DNA from: an uncultured Candidatus Melainabacteria bacterium | Lineage (GTDB): Bacteria; Cyanobacteriota; Vampirovibrionia; Gastranaerophilales; Gastranaerophilaceae | Direction: 5' to 3' | DNA: 64,000 bases | Assembly (NCBI GenBank): GCA_934754655.1 | Contig: CAKVIC010000014.1 | Span: 1-64,000, forward strand | Part shown: in pieces, positions 42,602 to 51,430 of the stretch | How the letters are laid out: each line of letters opens with the position of its first letter | Position numbering within the stretch: position 1 is the stretch's first letter | Notes under the pieces: generated by a model | The model's database searches: none | Told to the model about the DNA's origin: nothing | Seen by the model: only the letters and a program-made list of their open reading frames with translations | Made by a program: the position numbers and the translations under genes

Positions 42602-43420
42602 ATGACTAGAGAGTTTCAATTCTACATCGTACCAACGCCAATTGGTAATATTGATGATATAACTTATCGAGCAGTTCAAATTCTTAAGAATGTGGATTTA
42701 ATAGCTTGCGAAGACACGAGAGTTACTCAAAAATTATTAAATCATTATGATATAAAAACTAAATGCATTTCTTATCATAAATATAACGAAAAAGAACGAG
42801 TTAACTTTTTAATATCTGAGCTTGAAAAAGGTAATCGCATTGCACTGGTTTCAGATGCCGGCACGCCAATGATTTGCGATCCTGGAAATGTTATTGTGCA
42901 AGAGCTTTTAGCAAGAGGCTTGACATTTACATCGTTAGCAGGAGCTTGTGCTATAACAACCTTCTTATCTGAAATACCACGAAATGGTGAAGAATTTACA
43001 TTTGTCGGTTTTATTCCACGTGCAGAAAAGCAAATTAAAGAAGTTGCGCTAAATTATATAAATTCAAATTTTGTGTTTTACGATTCGCCGGAACGCATAT
43101 TAAAAACTCTTGAAATTATTAAATCTTGTCGTGGAGATATTACAATTGCACTTGGTCGAGAATTAACAAAACTATTTGAAGAAATAAAATATGGTAAAAT
43201 TTCAGAAATTTTAGAATACTTTAAAGACGGTATTAAAGGCGAAATTGTTTGCATGATTTATGCAGAAAACAATTTCGAAGAAAAAAACGTCGAATCAAAA
43301 ATTAACATGCTTAAAGAAAATGGTTTCAAAGATAAAGAAATTGCCACCATTCTCGCAACTTTATTTGGATATAATAAAAATAAAATCTACAAACAAAGCA
43401 TGGCATCTTCTGATAAATAA
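42602..43420 (+). CDS. rsmI: 16S rRNA 2'-O-ribose C1402 methyltransferase RsmI
   Basis: A 272-residue tetrapyrrole-methylase-fold enzyme that methylates the ribose of C1402 in 16S rRNA using SAM. The N-terminal VPTPIGNIDDITYRA, CEDTRVTQKLL, VSDAGTPMICDPG and the later FVGFIPRAEKQ are family landmarks. The start follows the preceding stop codon without a gap. It closes the operon that begins with the radical SAM gene and converges on the DnaJ-like gene. Confidence 0.95.
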   Translation: MTREFQFYIVPTPIGNIDDITYRAVQILKNVDLIACEDTRVTQKLLNHYDIKTKCISYHKYNEKERVNFLISELEKGNRIALVSDAGTPMICDPGNVIVQELLARGLTFTSLAGACAITTFLSEIPRNGEEFTFVGFIPRAEKQIKEVALNYINSNFVFYDSPERILKTLEIIKSCRGDITIALGRELTKLFEEIKYGKISEILEYFKDGIKGEIVCMIYAENNFEEKNVESKINMLKENGFKDKEIATILATLFGYNKNKIYKQSMASSDK

Positions 43421-43431
43421 TCATCAAATTT

Positions 43432-44466
43432 TTACGATGATAAATCTTTGATTTTTTTATAAAGTTCTAAAATCTCTTTTGAGTAATTTTTAGGTACAAT
43501 TATTTTAATCTTTACGTTTAAATCTCCAAAACCATTTGCAGAAGGTAATCCAAGCTTTTTCAGCCTCAAAGATTGTCCAGAAGAAACTCCTGCAGGAATT
43601 TTAATATTTATTTTACCATGCAAAGTCAAAAGTTCCTTATTAGTACCTAAAACGGCTTCAGGTGGAGTAATTTCTATTTCTTTTGTTAAATTTTCACCAT
43701 CAACTTCATATTCATTATCTTTTATATGAACAATCAAATATAAATCACCTACGCGCCCATATTCATCTTTTTTACCTTCACCTTTTAAACGAATTTTTTT
43801 ACCTTCAGAAATATCTTTTGGCAATTTTACCTTCAAAGTTTTAGGAGTTGATACAATACCTGTTCCGCCACAATGTGAACAGTATCCGCCCCCACTACAA
43901 TATTTACATTTAGCTAAATCATTAAACGTTATTGATACTGGCTTTCTCTCAAATAGCTCTTTTGCTGTTAAATTAAGAGTTTTAGTTATATCCAAGTCTT
44001 CTTTAGGCGCTTGTTTTTCACGTCTTGTTTGACGAGTTTGAGCTCCACCATAATTAGCTTGAGAAAAATCAAATCCGCCAAAGTTTGAATTTGCGCGACG
44101 ACCTTGACCAGACATCATATCACCAAACAATGATGCAAAGAAATCTGAAAAACCACTTCCACCAAAATCAAAACTTTGTGCACCACCTTGATTAAAATTA
44201 AAACTAAAATTCTCATAACCAGGAGGTGGGGTATAGTCAGCTCCACCTTGCCAATTTGAGCCTAAACTATCATAACGAGAACGCTTATTTTTATCAGATA
44301 AAACTTCGTAAGCTTCATTAATATCTTTAAATTTTTCTTCTGCTTCTTTTGTTTTATTTACATCCGGATGATATTTACGCGCAAGTTTTCTATAAGCAGA
44401 TTTTATCTCTGCTTCGGTTGCGGTTCTTGATACACCTAATGTTTCGTAATAATCTTTATATTTCAT
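43432..44466 (-). CDS. DnaJ-like co-chaperone with a half-size zinc finger
   Basis: A 344-residue J-domain protein that should stimulate a DnaK ATPase. The J domain (1-68) has HPD at 33-35. A Gly/Phe-rich region follows (about 80-145). The client-binding beta domains are present (about 158-340). Where DnaJ has four CxxCxGxG repeats, this protein has only CKYC (187-190) and CSHC (196-199), enough for one zinc. It is therefore between DnaJ and the finger-less CbpA type. AGGAAA lies 11 bp before the ATG. grpE and dnaK are not adjacent. Confidence 0.9.
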   Translation of the reverse strand: MKYKDYYETLGVSRTATEAEIKSAYRKLARKYHPDVNKTKEAEEKFKDINEAYEVLSDKNKRSRYDSLGSNWQGGADYTPPPGYENFSFNFNQGGAQSFDFGGSGFSDFFASLFGDMMSGQGRRANSNFGGFDFSQANYGGAQTRQTRREKQAPKEDLDITKTLNLTAKELFERKPVSITFNDLAKCKYCSGGGYCSHCGGTGIVSTPKTLKVKLPKDISEGKKIRLKGEGKKDEYGRVGDLYLIVHIKDNEYEVDGENLTKEIEITPPEAVLGTNKELLTLHGKINIKIPAGVSSGQSLRLKKLGLPSANGFGDLNVKIKIIVPKNYSKEILELYKKIKDLSS

Positions 44467-44602
44467 TATCTATATTTCCTATCTTTATATATAAATATTA
44501 ATACAAAATTTCTAAAAATTAAAAAAAATTAACTTTTTTTTAATTATGATGATTTTTATGTTTTGTGATAAAATACAGAGAATAAGGACAAGGATATTTA
44601 TT

Positions 44603-45694
44603 ATGGATTTTAAAAAAGTATTGTTTAAAACTAAAGAATTTGATGTTGAAAAAGCATTACCGGATGCAGTTGTATTTTGTAATAAAGAAGGCAAAATTTT
44701 GTGGGTTAATGATAAAACCGCAGAAATGTTTGAAACCTCAAAAATGCATCTTTTAACCTCTAATATAAAAGATTTTATTGAAAATGCAATGAATTTAATT
44801 GAAAATTCTATTTCTAATTCAATGCAGATTATTTCAAAATTAATTTCTAAAGAAGTTTATTTTAACATGACCTCTAATGAAATCGATGAAGGTTTTGTTT
44901 TAGATTTTCGAGATTGCGACCCACTAGCTTTTGACGAAAACAAAAATAATAAAAAATCTAATGATGAAGTTAATCTGAATAAAAACGAATTTTTACTAAA
45001 TTTATCAAACGATTTAAAATCACCTTTACAATCTATCGTCGGATTTTCTCAAGCAATGGCTGATGGGCTTGGCGGACAAATGACTGAACAACAGGATAAA
45101 TATATTAAAATTATAAAGAAAAACGCTTCTGACTTAATGTATTTAATTGAAAAGATGTTAGAATTATCAGCTTCAGAATGCAATAATAACAACTGTGAAC
45201 ATAAGATTTTTGATTTATCAAACAGTATAAATACAATTGTAAAATATAATGAACACTTGTATAAAGGCAAAGAAGTTAAATTTAACACTGAAATTGCAGA
45301 AAATATTACTTGCAGAATAAATTCGGATGAAACAATTTTTAAAAATATTTTTCAAGGAATACTTGAAGTTATCCTAAAATCAATTGAAATGGGCGATATT
45401 AATATATCAATTTCATTACCGGATGAAGAAATTTTACATAACAAAAATATTATTGGAAATTATCTGCTTGTATCAATTTCTACAACATCATTGCTACTGT
45501 CAGAAAATGATTTAGAGAACTTGTTTGAACCATATAAAATACTAAATTCTTCAAATAAGAAGAATTTAATTAGGGCAATAACTTTAGCAAGTGTAAAGAA
45601 TTTTGTTGAGCAACTTAATGGTTATATATGGGTTGAATCAAAGATTTTAAAAAGTACTTGTTTTAATGTTTTATTGCCATTAGAATCTGTATAA
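44603..45694 (+). CDS. Histidine kinase-like protein lacking the phospho-accepting histidine
   Basis: A 363-residue soluble protein. A PAS-like segment comes first (about 17-65, DAVVFCNKEGKILWVNDKTA). A HisKA-like helix pair follows from about 128, but the H-box reads LSNDLKSPLQ with Asn136 (codon AAC, 45008-45010) where kinases have His. The ATPase part (about 225-363) keeps the end of the fold (LNGYIWVESK...FNVLLPL) but lacks a clear N-box Asn and glycine-rich G-boxes. It is probably a pseudokinase that binds or scaffolds. AAGGA precedes the ATG. The MalK-type ATPase gene follows after 13 bp; no response regulator is nearby. Confidence 0.8.
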   Translation: MDFKKVLFKTKEFDVEKALPDAVVFCNKEGKILWVNDKTAEMFETSKMHLLTSNIKDFIENAMNLIENSISNSMQIISKLISKEVYFNMTSNEIDEGFVLDFRDCDPLAFDENKNNKKSNDEVNLNKNEFLLNLSNDLKSPLQSIVGFSQAMADGLGGQMTEQQDKYIKIIKKNASDLMYLIEKMLELSASECNNNNCEHKIFDLSNSINTIVKYNEHLYKGKEVKFNTEIAENITCRINSDETIFKNIFQGILEVILKSIEMGDINISISLPDEEILHNKNIIGNYLLVSISTTSLLLSENDLENLFEPYKILNSSNKKNLIRAITLASVKNFVEQLNGYIWVESKILKSTCFNVLLPLESV

Positions 45695-45707
45695 AGAAAG
45701 AAGAAGT

Positions 45708-46769
45708 ATGAGTAAAGTTATCTTAAAAAATCTTGTAAAAAGCTATGATTCAAAGAAAAATGTCATAGATAATATTGATTTAGAGATAAAAGACGGGGAA
45801 TTTATCGTTTTAGTTGGTTCTTCCGGTTGTGGCAAATCAACAATCTTGCGCTTAATATCCGGATTAGAAAATATTACCAAAGGCGAAATTTATATTGGCG
45901 AAAAACTTGTAAACAATTTGCACCCAAAAGATAGAGATATCGCTTTTGTTTTTCAAAGCTATGCTCTTTATCCGCATTTATCAGTTTATGATAATATGGC
46001 TTTTGGGTTAAAAATGCGAAAATACTCTAAAGATGTCATTGATAAAAAAGTAAAATCAGTGGCAAAAATTTTAAATTTAGAAACTTTACTGGATAGAAAG
46101 CCAAAACAACTGTCAGGCGGACAAAGACAACGTGTTGCACTTGGAAGAGCCATTGTTAGAGAACCGCAAGTCTTTTTGATGGACGAACCACTTTCTAATT
46201 TAGATGCAAATTTAAGAGTGCACATGCGAGCTGAAATAAAAAAATTACACAACGAGCTTAAAACAACATTTTTGTATGTAACTCACGATCAAACTGAAGC
46301 TTTAACAATGGGAGATAGAATTGTAGTTTTAAATGAAGGAAAAATTCAACAGGTTGATTCTCCCGAAAAAATATATAATAATCCTAAAAATAAATTTGTT
46401 GCAGGTTTTATTGGACAAACTAATTTCATTGACATCGAAATTTTTGATAGAAACAAATTTAAAATAGAAAATGTAATTTTTGAACTTAATGATGATATAT
46501 TAGAAAAAATCAATGAACGAACTAATTTAACAGTTGGAATAAGAGCGGAGAAAATGATTACAGGAAATACACCATTGCTTGCAAAAACTGGAATTATTGA
46601 ACTTGGCGGTTATGAAAAAAATGTTTATTTTAAACTAAATAACGCAGATTGCATAGCAAAAGTTCCGCCAGAATATCCGCTAAACGAGGAGATAAAATTA
46701 AATTTATCAATTAACGATATGTATTTCTTCGATAAAAATTCTGGTGAAAACCTTATATATAAAAATTAA
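45708..46769 (+). CDS. MalK/UgpC-type sugar ABC transporter ATPase
   Basis: A 353-residue importer ATPase: Walker A GSSGCGKST (37-45), Q-loop FQSYALYPH, signature LSGGQRQRVALGRA, Walker B VFLMDEPLSNLD, and switch His in VTHDQTEAL. A C-terminal TOBE/regulatory domain (about 240-353) is present, as in ATPases shared by carbohydrate ABC importers. No permease or binding protein gene is adjacent, so it may serve permeases encoded elsewhere. It sits between the pseudokinase gene and the AsmA-like gene with short gaps, hence one operon. Confidence 0.9.
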   Translation: MSKVILKNLVKSYDSKKNVIDNIDLEIKDGEFIVLVGSSGCGKSTILRLISGLENITKGEIYIGEKLVNNLHPKDRDIAFVFQSYALYPHLSVYDNMAFGLKMRKYSKDVIDKKVKSVAKILNLETLLDRKPKQLSGGQRQRVALGRAIVREPQVFLMDEPLSNLDANLRVHMRAEIKKLHNELKTTFLYVTHDQTEALTMGDRIVVLNEGKIQQVDSPEKIYNNPKNKFVAGFIGQTNFIDIEIFDRNKFKIENVIFELNDDILEKINERTNLTVGIRAEKMITGNTPLLAKTGIIELGGYEKNVYFKLNNADCIAKVPPEYPLNEEIKLNLSINDMYFFDKNSGENLIYKN

Positions 46770-46781
46770 GAGTAGGTAAAT

Positions 46782-49700
46782 ATGAAAAAATATAAACGAT
46801 ATTTTAAATATATAATAATATTATTATCAATTGTTACTTTTTTTGTAACAATTTGTTTTATACCTTTTAATGCAACAAGCCTAATTCCAGTAATAGAAAA
46901 ACAAGTTGAAAACGATTTGGGCGCAAAAATACATATTGAGAAATTAGTGTTAAGATTTGGCCCATTAGTGAAAGTAAAAGCTCCAATTGTACATGTAATG
47001 TATAGTGATGGGCAAAAATTTGGTCAATTAGAAGCAGTTAAGTTTTATGTAAGTTGGAGTGCTTTATTGAAAAAAAGCACGTCAATTGACAGTATTAACG
47101 CAAAAAAAATGATAATAAGAATTTCTTCTGATGATAAATATTTACAAGATTTAATCAATAAAACAAATGAAATTGAATTTTCTGCTCGTCCTAATTTGCG
47201 AATAAAAGATTATAGCATTTCATATAATGATTTAGAAAAAAATAATAAATATGTATTTAGTGGCAAAGATTTGAAACTCGACAAAATTATAAGCGCAAAA
47301 AATTATAAAGTTTCAACTCTTGGCGATTTTTCAATAAACGGAAATAAACATATTAGTGTTGATTTATCTTTAACACCATTATTTGAATTCAACAAAACAT
47401 ATAGTCTTGAAGATACAATTAAATATTTTGAAAAAATCAAAGATTTAGATTTTTATGCAAATATCATTGCGGCTTTAAAATTATATAAAAATAATGATGA
47501 ACAAATAATGTCATCAGGTTTTGTTAATGTTGACAACATTTCAGTATTAGATAAAGACAAAAAAGTTCAAAAAAGCTATATTTACTTAACTTTGCTTGGC
47601 GACAAAGCAAGTATTTTGTCAAATATTTACACTTCTTATAATAAAAATGTTTATATAGAAGGTAAAATTACAAATTCAAAAAAAGCAAATATTGATTTAA
47701 AAGTAAAAGCAGAAGAAATCGCATTAGAAGATTTGTATCCGAAATTACGATTTTTTATGGATATGTCTAAACTAAAAAATATTGAATCTTTAAAAGGTAA
47801 ATTAAATGCAAATTTTGTATTAAAAGGCGATATAAATAAAATAAAATCAAGCGGTTATTTAAAACTTAAAGATGCAAGTATAAAAGCAGACAATTTGCTT
47901 GTTGAAAATATTAATTCAAATATTGATTTTCAAAACAACAATATAAACATAACAAATGCTATTGGCTACGTTAATTCTGCACCGATTATGGTTAAAGGTA
48001 ATATTAACAAAAATCTTGACCTAGAAATTTTGATGAGCAAAGTTGAATTAAATAAACTTTTGCCAAAAGCTTATGGTATTAAAAAAGGTGTTTTATCTTT
48101 AGTTGTAAATTTATCAGGTACGCTTGATAAAATTAATCACAAAGAAAACATTCAGATTGAGAATTTTTTAATGGCTTTAAAAAACGATAAAATTTCGCTT
48201 GAATCTTTAAAATTTGACACGAACAAAGATAATACAGCTATTATTAAAAACATTTTGTATAATAATTCAAATATCTCACAAGTAAAAATCCCAACTTTAA
48301 AACTTGATATTGAAAAAGATTATATTCATGTGCCAACCGCGCAGATTTATATGCCAAATTCAGTTTTAAAATTTAATGCTGATATCAGTAACTATAATGA
48401 TACAAACAATTTAGGATTTTCTTCAAACATAGTAGGAAATGTAAGCTCACGTGATATTAAAATTTTAAATAAATCCATAAACAAGTATCCTTTAAAAATT
48501 AATATTAACGGAAACAAAAATATTATTAATCTATTAGGTCAAACTGTTCTTGAAAAACCTGAAGTCTTTGACGAACCGTCAATAGCCAATTTATCTGTCA
48601 AACTCGAAAATAATAATCTTAAAATTGAAGATTTTAGTATTTTGAATTTTAACGGAAAATTTAGTGACGAATTAAAAAATAATTTAAAAGGAAATAAAAA
48701 AATTACTTTAACAGGAACCGTAGAGGATATAAATAAACCTAAACTAAAAAATATTCGATTAAATATACCACAGTTTATTAATATTAATGCTTTTGATACT
48801 ATTATACAAAGCAAAGGGGATCTCTTTATTAATGGTAATCCTATGAAACCTGAAATAATGGGACAATTAAATATAAAAAACATCGTAAGTCCTCAACTAC
48901 AACTAGTTGTTTCAAATAGCATAGTTGATTTTAACAATAATACAATAAATATAAATACTCCAAATTTAAAAATTGCAGACACTGCTCTAGGCTTTAATGC
49001 TTCAATAAGTAATGATTTTAACAAAGCTATAAACATTAAAAATATTAATATAAAATCAAAATATCTAAATTCAGATACACTGTTGATGTACAAAGATTTT
49101 CCAGCAAAAAATAATTATCCTATAGTAATTAATGAAGGCAAATTATATTCAGAAAGAGTCGCATCAAATGTTTATGGAGCGCCACTCTATATAACATCTT
49201 TAACAACTGATTTTGATATGCACAATAATATTGTTAACTTAAAAAATATTTCCGGCGAAATGTTTAATGGCAAAATTACTGGTACAGTTAACTACAATTT
49301 ATTTGACGAAAACTTTGATTCAAAAATTATGGCACGAGGTGTCAGCGCGCTACCAATCTTTAATATTATTTCAAACCGAAAAGATAATATAAGTGGCGTG
49401 CTTGATTTTGATACAAAAATAAAAGGTAATTTATCATCAAAACAATCATTAAATGGCGATATCAAATTTATTGTACATAATGGCAGAATGTCATCTTTAG
49501 GAAAACTTGAGCATTTGTTGTATGCGCAAAATGTTGTCGCCGATAATATGCTTAGAACTTCATTGAGCGTTATTACAAAAGCAATCACCTTAAAAGATAC
49601 CGGCTTATTTAAATATTTACGAGGCGACGTAACATTAAAAGACGGTATTGCAAATATAAAAATGTTACAATCACAAGGACCTTTAATGTCAATGTTTATA

Positions 49701-50057
49701 AAAGGATATTACAACCCAATGGATGATTATGCTCGCTTAACAGTGCTGGGACGACTTTCTGATGAAATAGTTTCCGGCTTAGGTGCTTTTGGAGAATTTT
49801 CATTCCAAAAATTAATGATAATGCTAACAGGAGATGAAAACAAGTATAATATTCATGTTGAAGATTTTGAAAAAATTCCTCAACTAAATTGCAGAAATAC
49901 AAAGGAATTTAGAGCTATAATAAATGGTAATATTGAAAAACCAAGTTCTGTACTTGAATTTAACTGGATTTCATACACACAAAAAGCGCTAAAACAAATA
50001 AGTGTACCGAATTCAAGCACAAAAGTCCCAGCTTTTATTGATAATATGCAGTATTAA
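46782..50057 (+). CDS. AsmA-like membrane-anchored envelope protein
   Basis: A 1091-residue protein with one N-terminal membrane helix (about 9-28) and a very long beta-rich periplasmic part built of repeated short strands and Asn/Lys/Ile-rich turns. The C-terminal 200 residues (VTLKDGIANIKMLQSQGPLMSMFIKGYYNPMDD...) match the AsmA-like C-terminal region. Such proteins bridge the periplasm and are linked to lipid transport to the outer membrane. AGGT precedes the ATG, 12 bp after the ABC ATPase gene. It implies a diderm envelope. Confidence 0.85.
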   Translation: MKKYKRYFKYIIILLSIVTFFVTICFIPFNATSLIPVIEKQVENDLGAKIHIEKLVLRFGPLVKVKAPIVHVMYSDGQKFGQLEAVKFYVSWSALLKKSTSIDSINAKKMIIRISSDDKYLQDLINKTNEIEFSARPNLRIKDYSISYNDLEKNNKYVFSGKDLKLDKIISAKNYKVSTLGDFSINGNKHISVDLSLTPLFEFNKTYSLEDTIKYFEKIKDLDFYANIIAALKLYKNNDEQIMSSGFVNVDNISVLDKDKKVQKSYIYLTLLGDKASILSNIYTSYNKNVYIEGKITNSKKANIDLKVKAEEIALEDLYPKLRFFMDMSKLKNIESLKGKLNANFVLKGDINKIKSSGYLKLKDASIKADNLLVENINSNIDFQNNNINITNAIGYVNSAPIMVKGNINKNLDLEILMSKVELNKLLPKAYGIKKGVLSLVVNLSGTLDKINHKENIQIENFLMALKNDKISLESLKFDTNKDNTAIIKNILYNNSNISQVKIPTLKLDIEKDYIHVPTAQIYMPNSVLKFNADISNYNDTNNLGFSSNIVGNVSSRDIKILNKSINKYPLKININGNKNIINLLGQTVLEKPEVFDEPSIANLSVKLENNNLKIEDFSILNFNGKFSDELKNNLKGNKKITLTGTVEDINKPKLKNIRLNIPQFININAFDTIIQSKGDLFINGNPMKPEIMGQLNIKNIVSPQLQLVVSNSIVDFNNNTININTPNLKIADTALGFNASISNDFNKAINIKNINIKSKYLNSDTLLMYKDFPAKNNYPIVINEGKLYSERVASNVYGAPLYITSLTTDFDMHNNIVNLKNISGEMFNGKITGTVNYNLFDENFDSKIMARGVSALPIFNIISNRKDNISGVLDFDTKIKGNLSSKQSLNGDIKFIVHNGRMSSLGKLEHLLYAQNVVADNMLRTSLSVITKAITLKDTGLFKYLRGDVTLKDGIANIKMLQSQGPLMSMFIKGYYNPMDDYARLTVLGRLSDEIVSGLGAFGEFSFQKLMIMLTGDENKYNIHVEDFEKIPQLNCRNTKEFRAIINGNIEKPSSVLEFNWISYTQKALKQISVPNSSTKVPAFIDNMQY

Positions 50058-50103
50058 TAAAATATAATAGAGAAACAATAATTTTATAACAAGCTCTTAA
50101 AAT

Positions 50104-51240
50104 TTATGATTTCTTTTCTTTAGTATCTAATTTTTCAAACGCAGCCCTCAACCTAGCTTCCGCTTTTTCAAAAGAAGCTCCCCATCCTAATAAATATTCT
50201 TTCATTTTAAAACCAGCATTACGAGCATCTTTTTCAAGAAAATTATCAAAATATTCTAGCCTATGCCCTTCACCAGATTTATAATTTAAATTTCCTTTTG
50301 CACATTTATTTGCAAAATCTCGATATTTTTCAGGTACTACAAAATCTTTGCCACATATGCAACTTCTATATTTTTCAATAATTCTTTGCGGTATAGGATC
50401 TTTTTTTAAAAGAGAACAGAATAGATTCCTTGTCATATCATCCATAGTTAATAAAGATTTTTCATATTCATCAAATGTTTGTCTTTTATTTCCTAAGAAA
50501 CCTATCACATGCATTTGAATAGATTGTTTTGCTAACTCATCATTAACACTTAATGCGTATTTATATTGTAAAGCATGACGTAATTCATGATGAATGGTAT
50601 CAACAATGTCTTTTCGTGACAATCCAGATTTTAACTTGATACTATTAGTGAGTTGAAAAAAATAGCCTATACAATTTTTATCATGTTCTTTTAGAACATC
50701 TACTATTTCAAACCTAATTTTGGATTTTTCTAATCCGTAATTCTTTTTCGCTTCTTCAAAAACAGCTTTTGCATATTCTTTATCGTCCTTAATTTTATTA
50801 AGGTCTAAATAACGTTTATAAATTTCACGAGCTTCTTTTTTTGTCATGTCTTCTCGCATAAAAATTTCACGAAAATCTTTAAGTCTAACGTTACGACTCT
50901 TAACAGCGAATATTGAAAAACCTACAAGAAGCAAACCTGTAGCGCCTAAAATAACTTTTTTCTTAATAGATGATTTTTTCTTTTTATTAACTTTTTCAGA
51001 GGAATTTTTACCAATTTCAATAGTGTCATTTGGTAAAGTTTTTATCGTATTTGCTGCACTTTGAAAACTCGGCACGCTTTGCGCGGTCAAAAGTGTGGTT
51101 TGATTAATACCATTTGGCTGAACAGGCGTTTCTAATTGCGGTTTAAAATTGCTTCCCCGAAATGCAAATGGGTATTGGCTTTGAGCAATTGTTTGATAAT
51201 TTTGTGGGTAAAGCAAATAACTGCTGTTCATTGAATACAT
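50104..51240 (-). CDS. Membrane-anchored HExxH protein with FAFRG N-terminal box
   Basis: A 378-residue protein. The first 30 residues are Ser/Gln/Tyr-rich and nearly uncharged, ending in PFAFRGS (24-30), the box shared with other proteins here. A Lys-rich patch and a membrane helix follow (about 96-113). The C-terminal part has His218-Glu219-Leu-Arg-His222 in VDTIHHELRHALQYKY, a zincin-type metallopeptidase motif; the third ligand is not obvious. The family is not recognised. AAAGGTT precedes the ATG. Its promoter is the 76-bp repeat copy B. Confidence 0.75.
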   Translation of the reverse strand: MYSMNSSYLLYPQNYQTIAQSQYPFAFRGSNFKPQLETPVQPNGINQTTLLTAQSVPSFQSAANTIKTLPNDTIEIGKNSSEKVNKKKKSSIKKKVILGATGLLLVGFSIFAVKSRNVRLKDFREIFMREDMTKKEAREIYKRYLDLNKIKDDKEYAKAVFEEAKKNYGLEKSKIRFEIVDVLKEHDKNCIGYFFQLTNSIKLKSGLSRKDIVDTIHHELRHALQYKYALSVNDELAKQSIQMHVIGFLGNKRQTFDEYEKSLLTMDDMTRNLFCSLLKKDPIPQRIIEKYRSCICGKDFVVPEKYRDFANKCAKGNLNYKSGEGHRLEYFDNFLEKDARNAGFKMKEYLLGWGASFEKAEARLRAAFEKLDTKEKKS

Positions 51241-51261
51241 ATTTTAACCTTTCAAACATAT

Positions 51262-51337
51262 TTTAACCTTATATTAATAAAGTAATTGACTCAATAAAAA
51301 TTGCTTGTTTTAAAATAAATATTAAAAAAATGTTACA
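51262..51337 (-). repeat. Dispersed 76-bp repeat, copy B (promoter of the HExxH gene)
   Basis: It matches positions 1-76 at 73 of 76 bases. On the minus strand: ATGTAACA (51331-51338), 25 bp, AGCAATTTTT (51296-51305), 14 bp, then a TTTATTAATATAAGG -10 region. The box ends 55 bp before the ATG. On the plus strand TTGACT (51286-51291) also occurs, but no rightward -10 is compelling. Confidence 0.85.
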
Positions 51338-51430
51338 TTCAAATTTTGTAAATCTTTGTAACATTAAGCACATATTTTTTAAACTTTTTCTTATAATATA
51401 ACTATTAGTTTATTAAAATTAGGTGGGATT

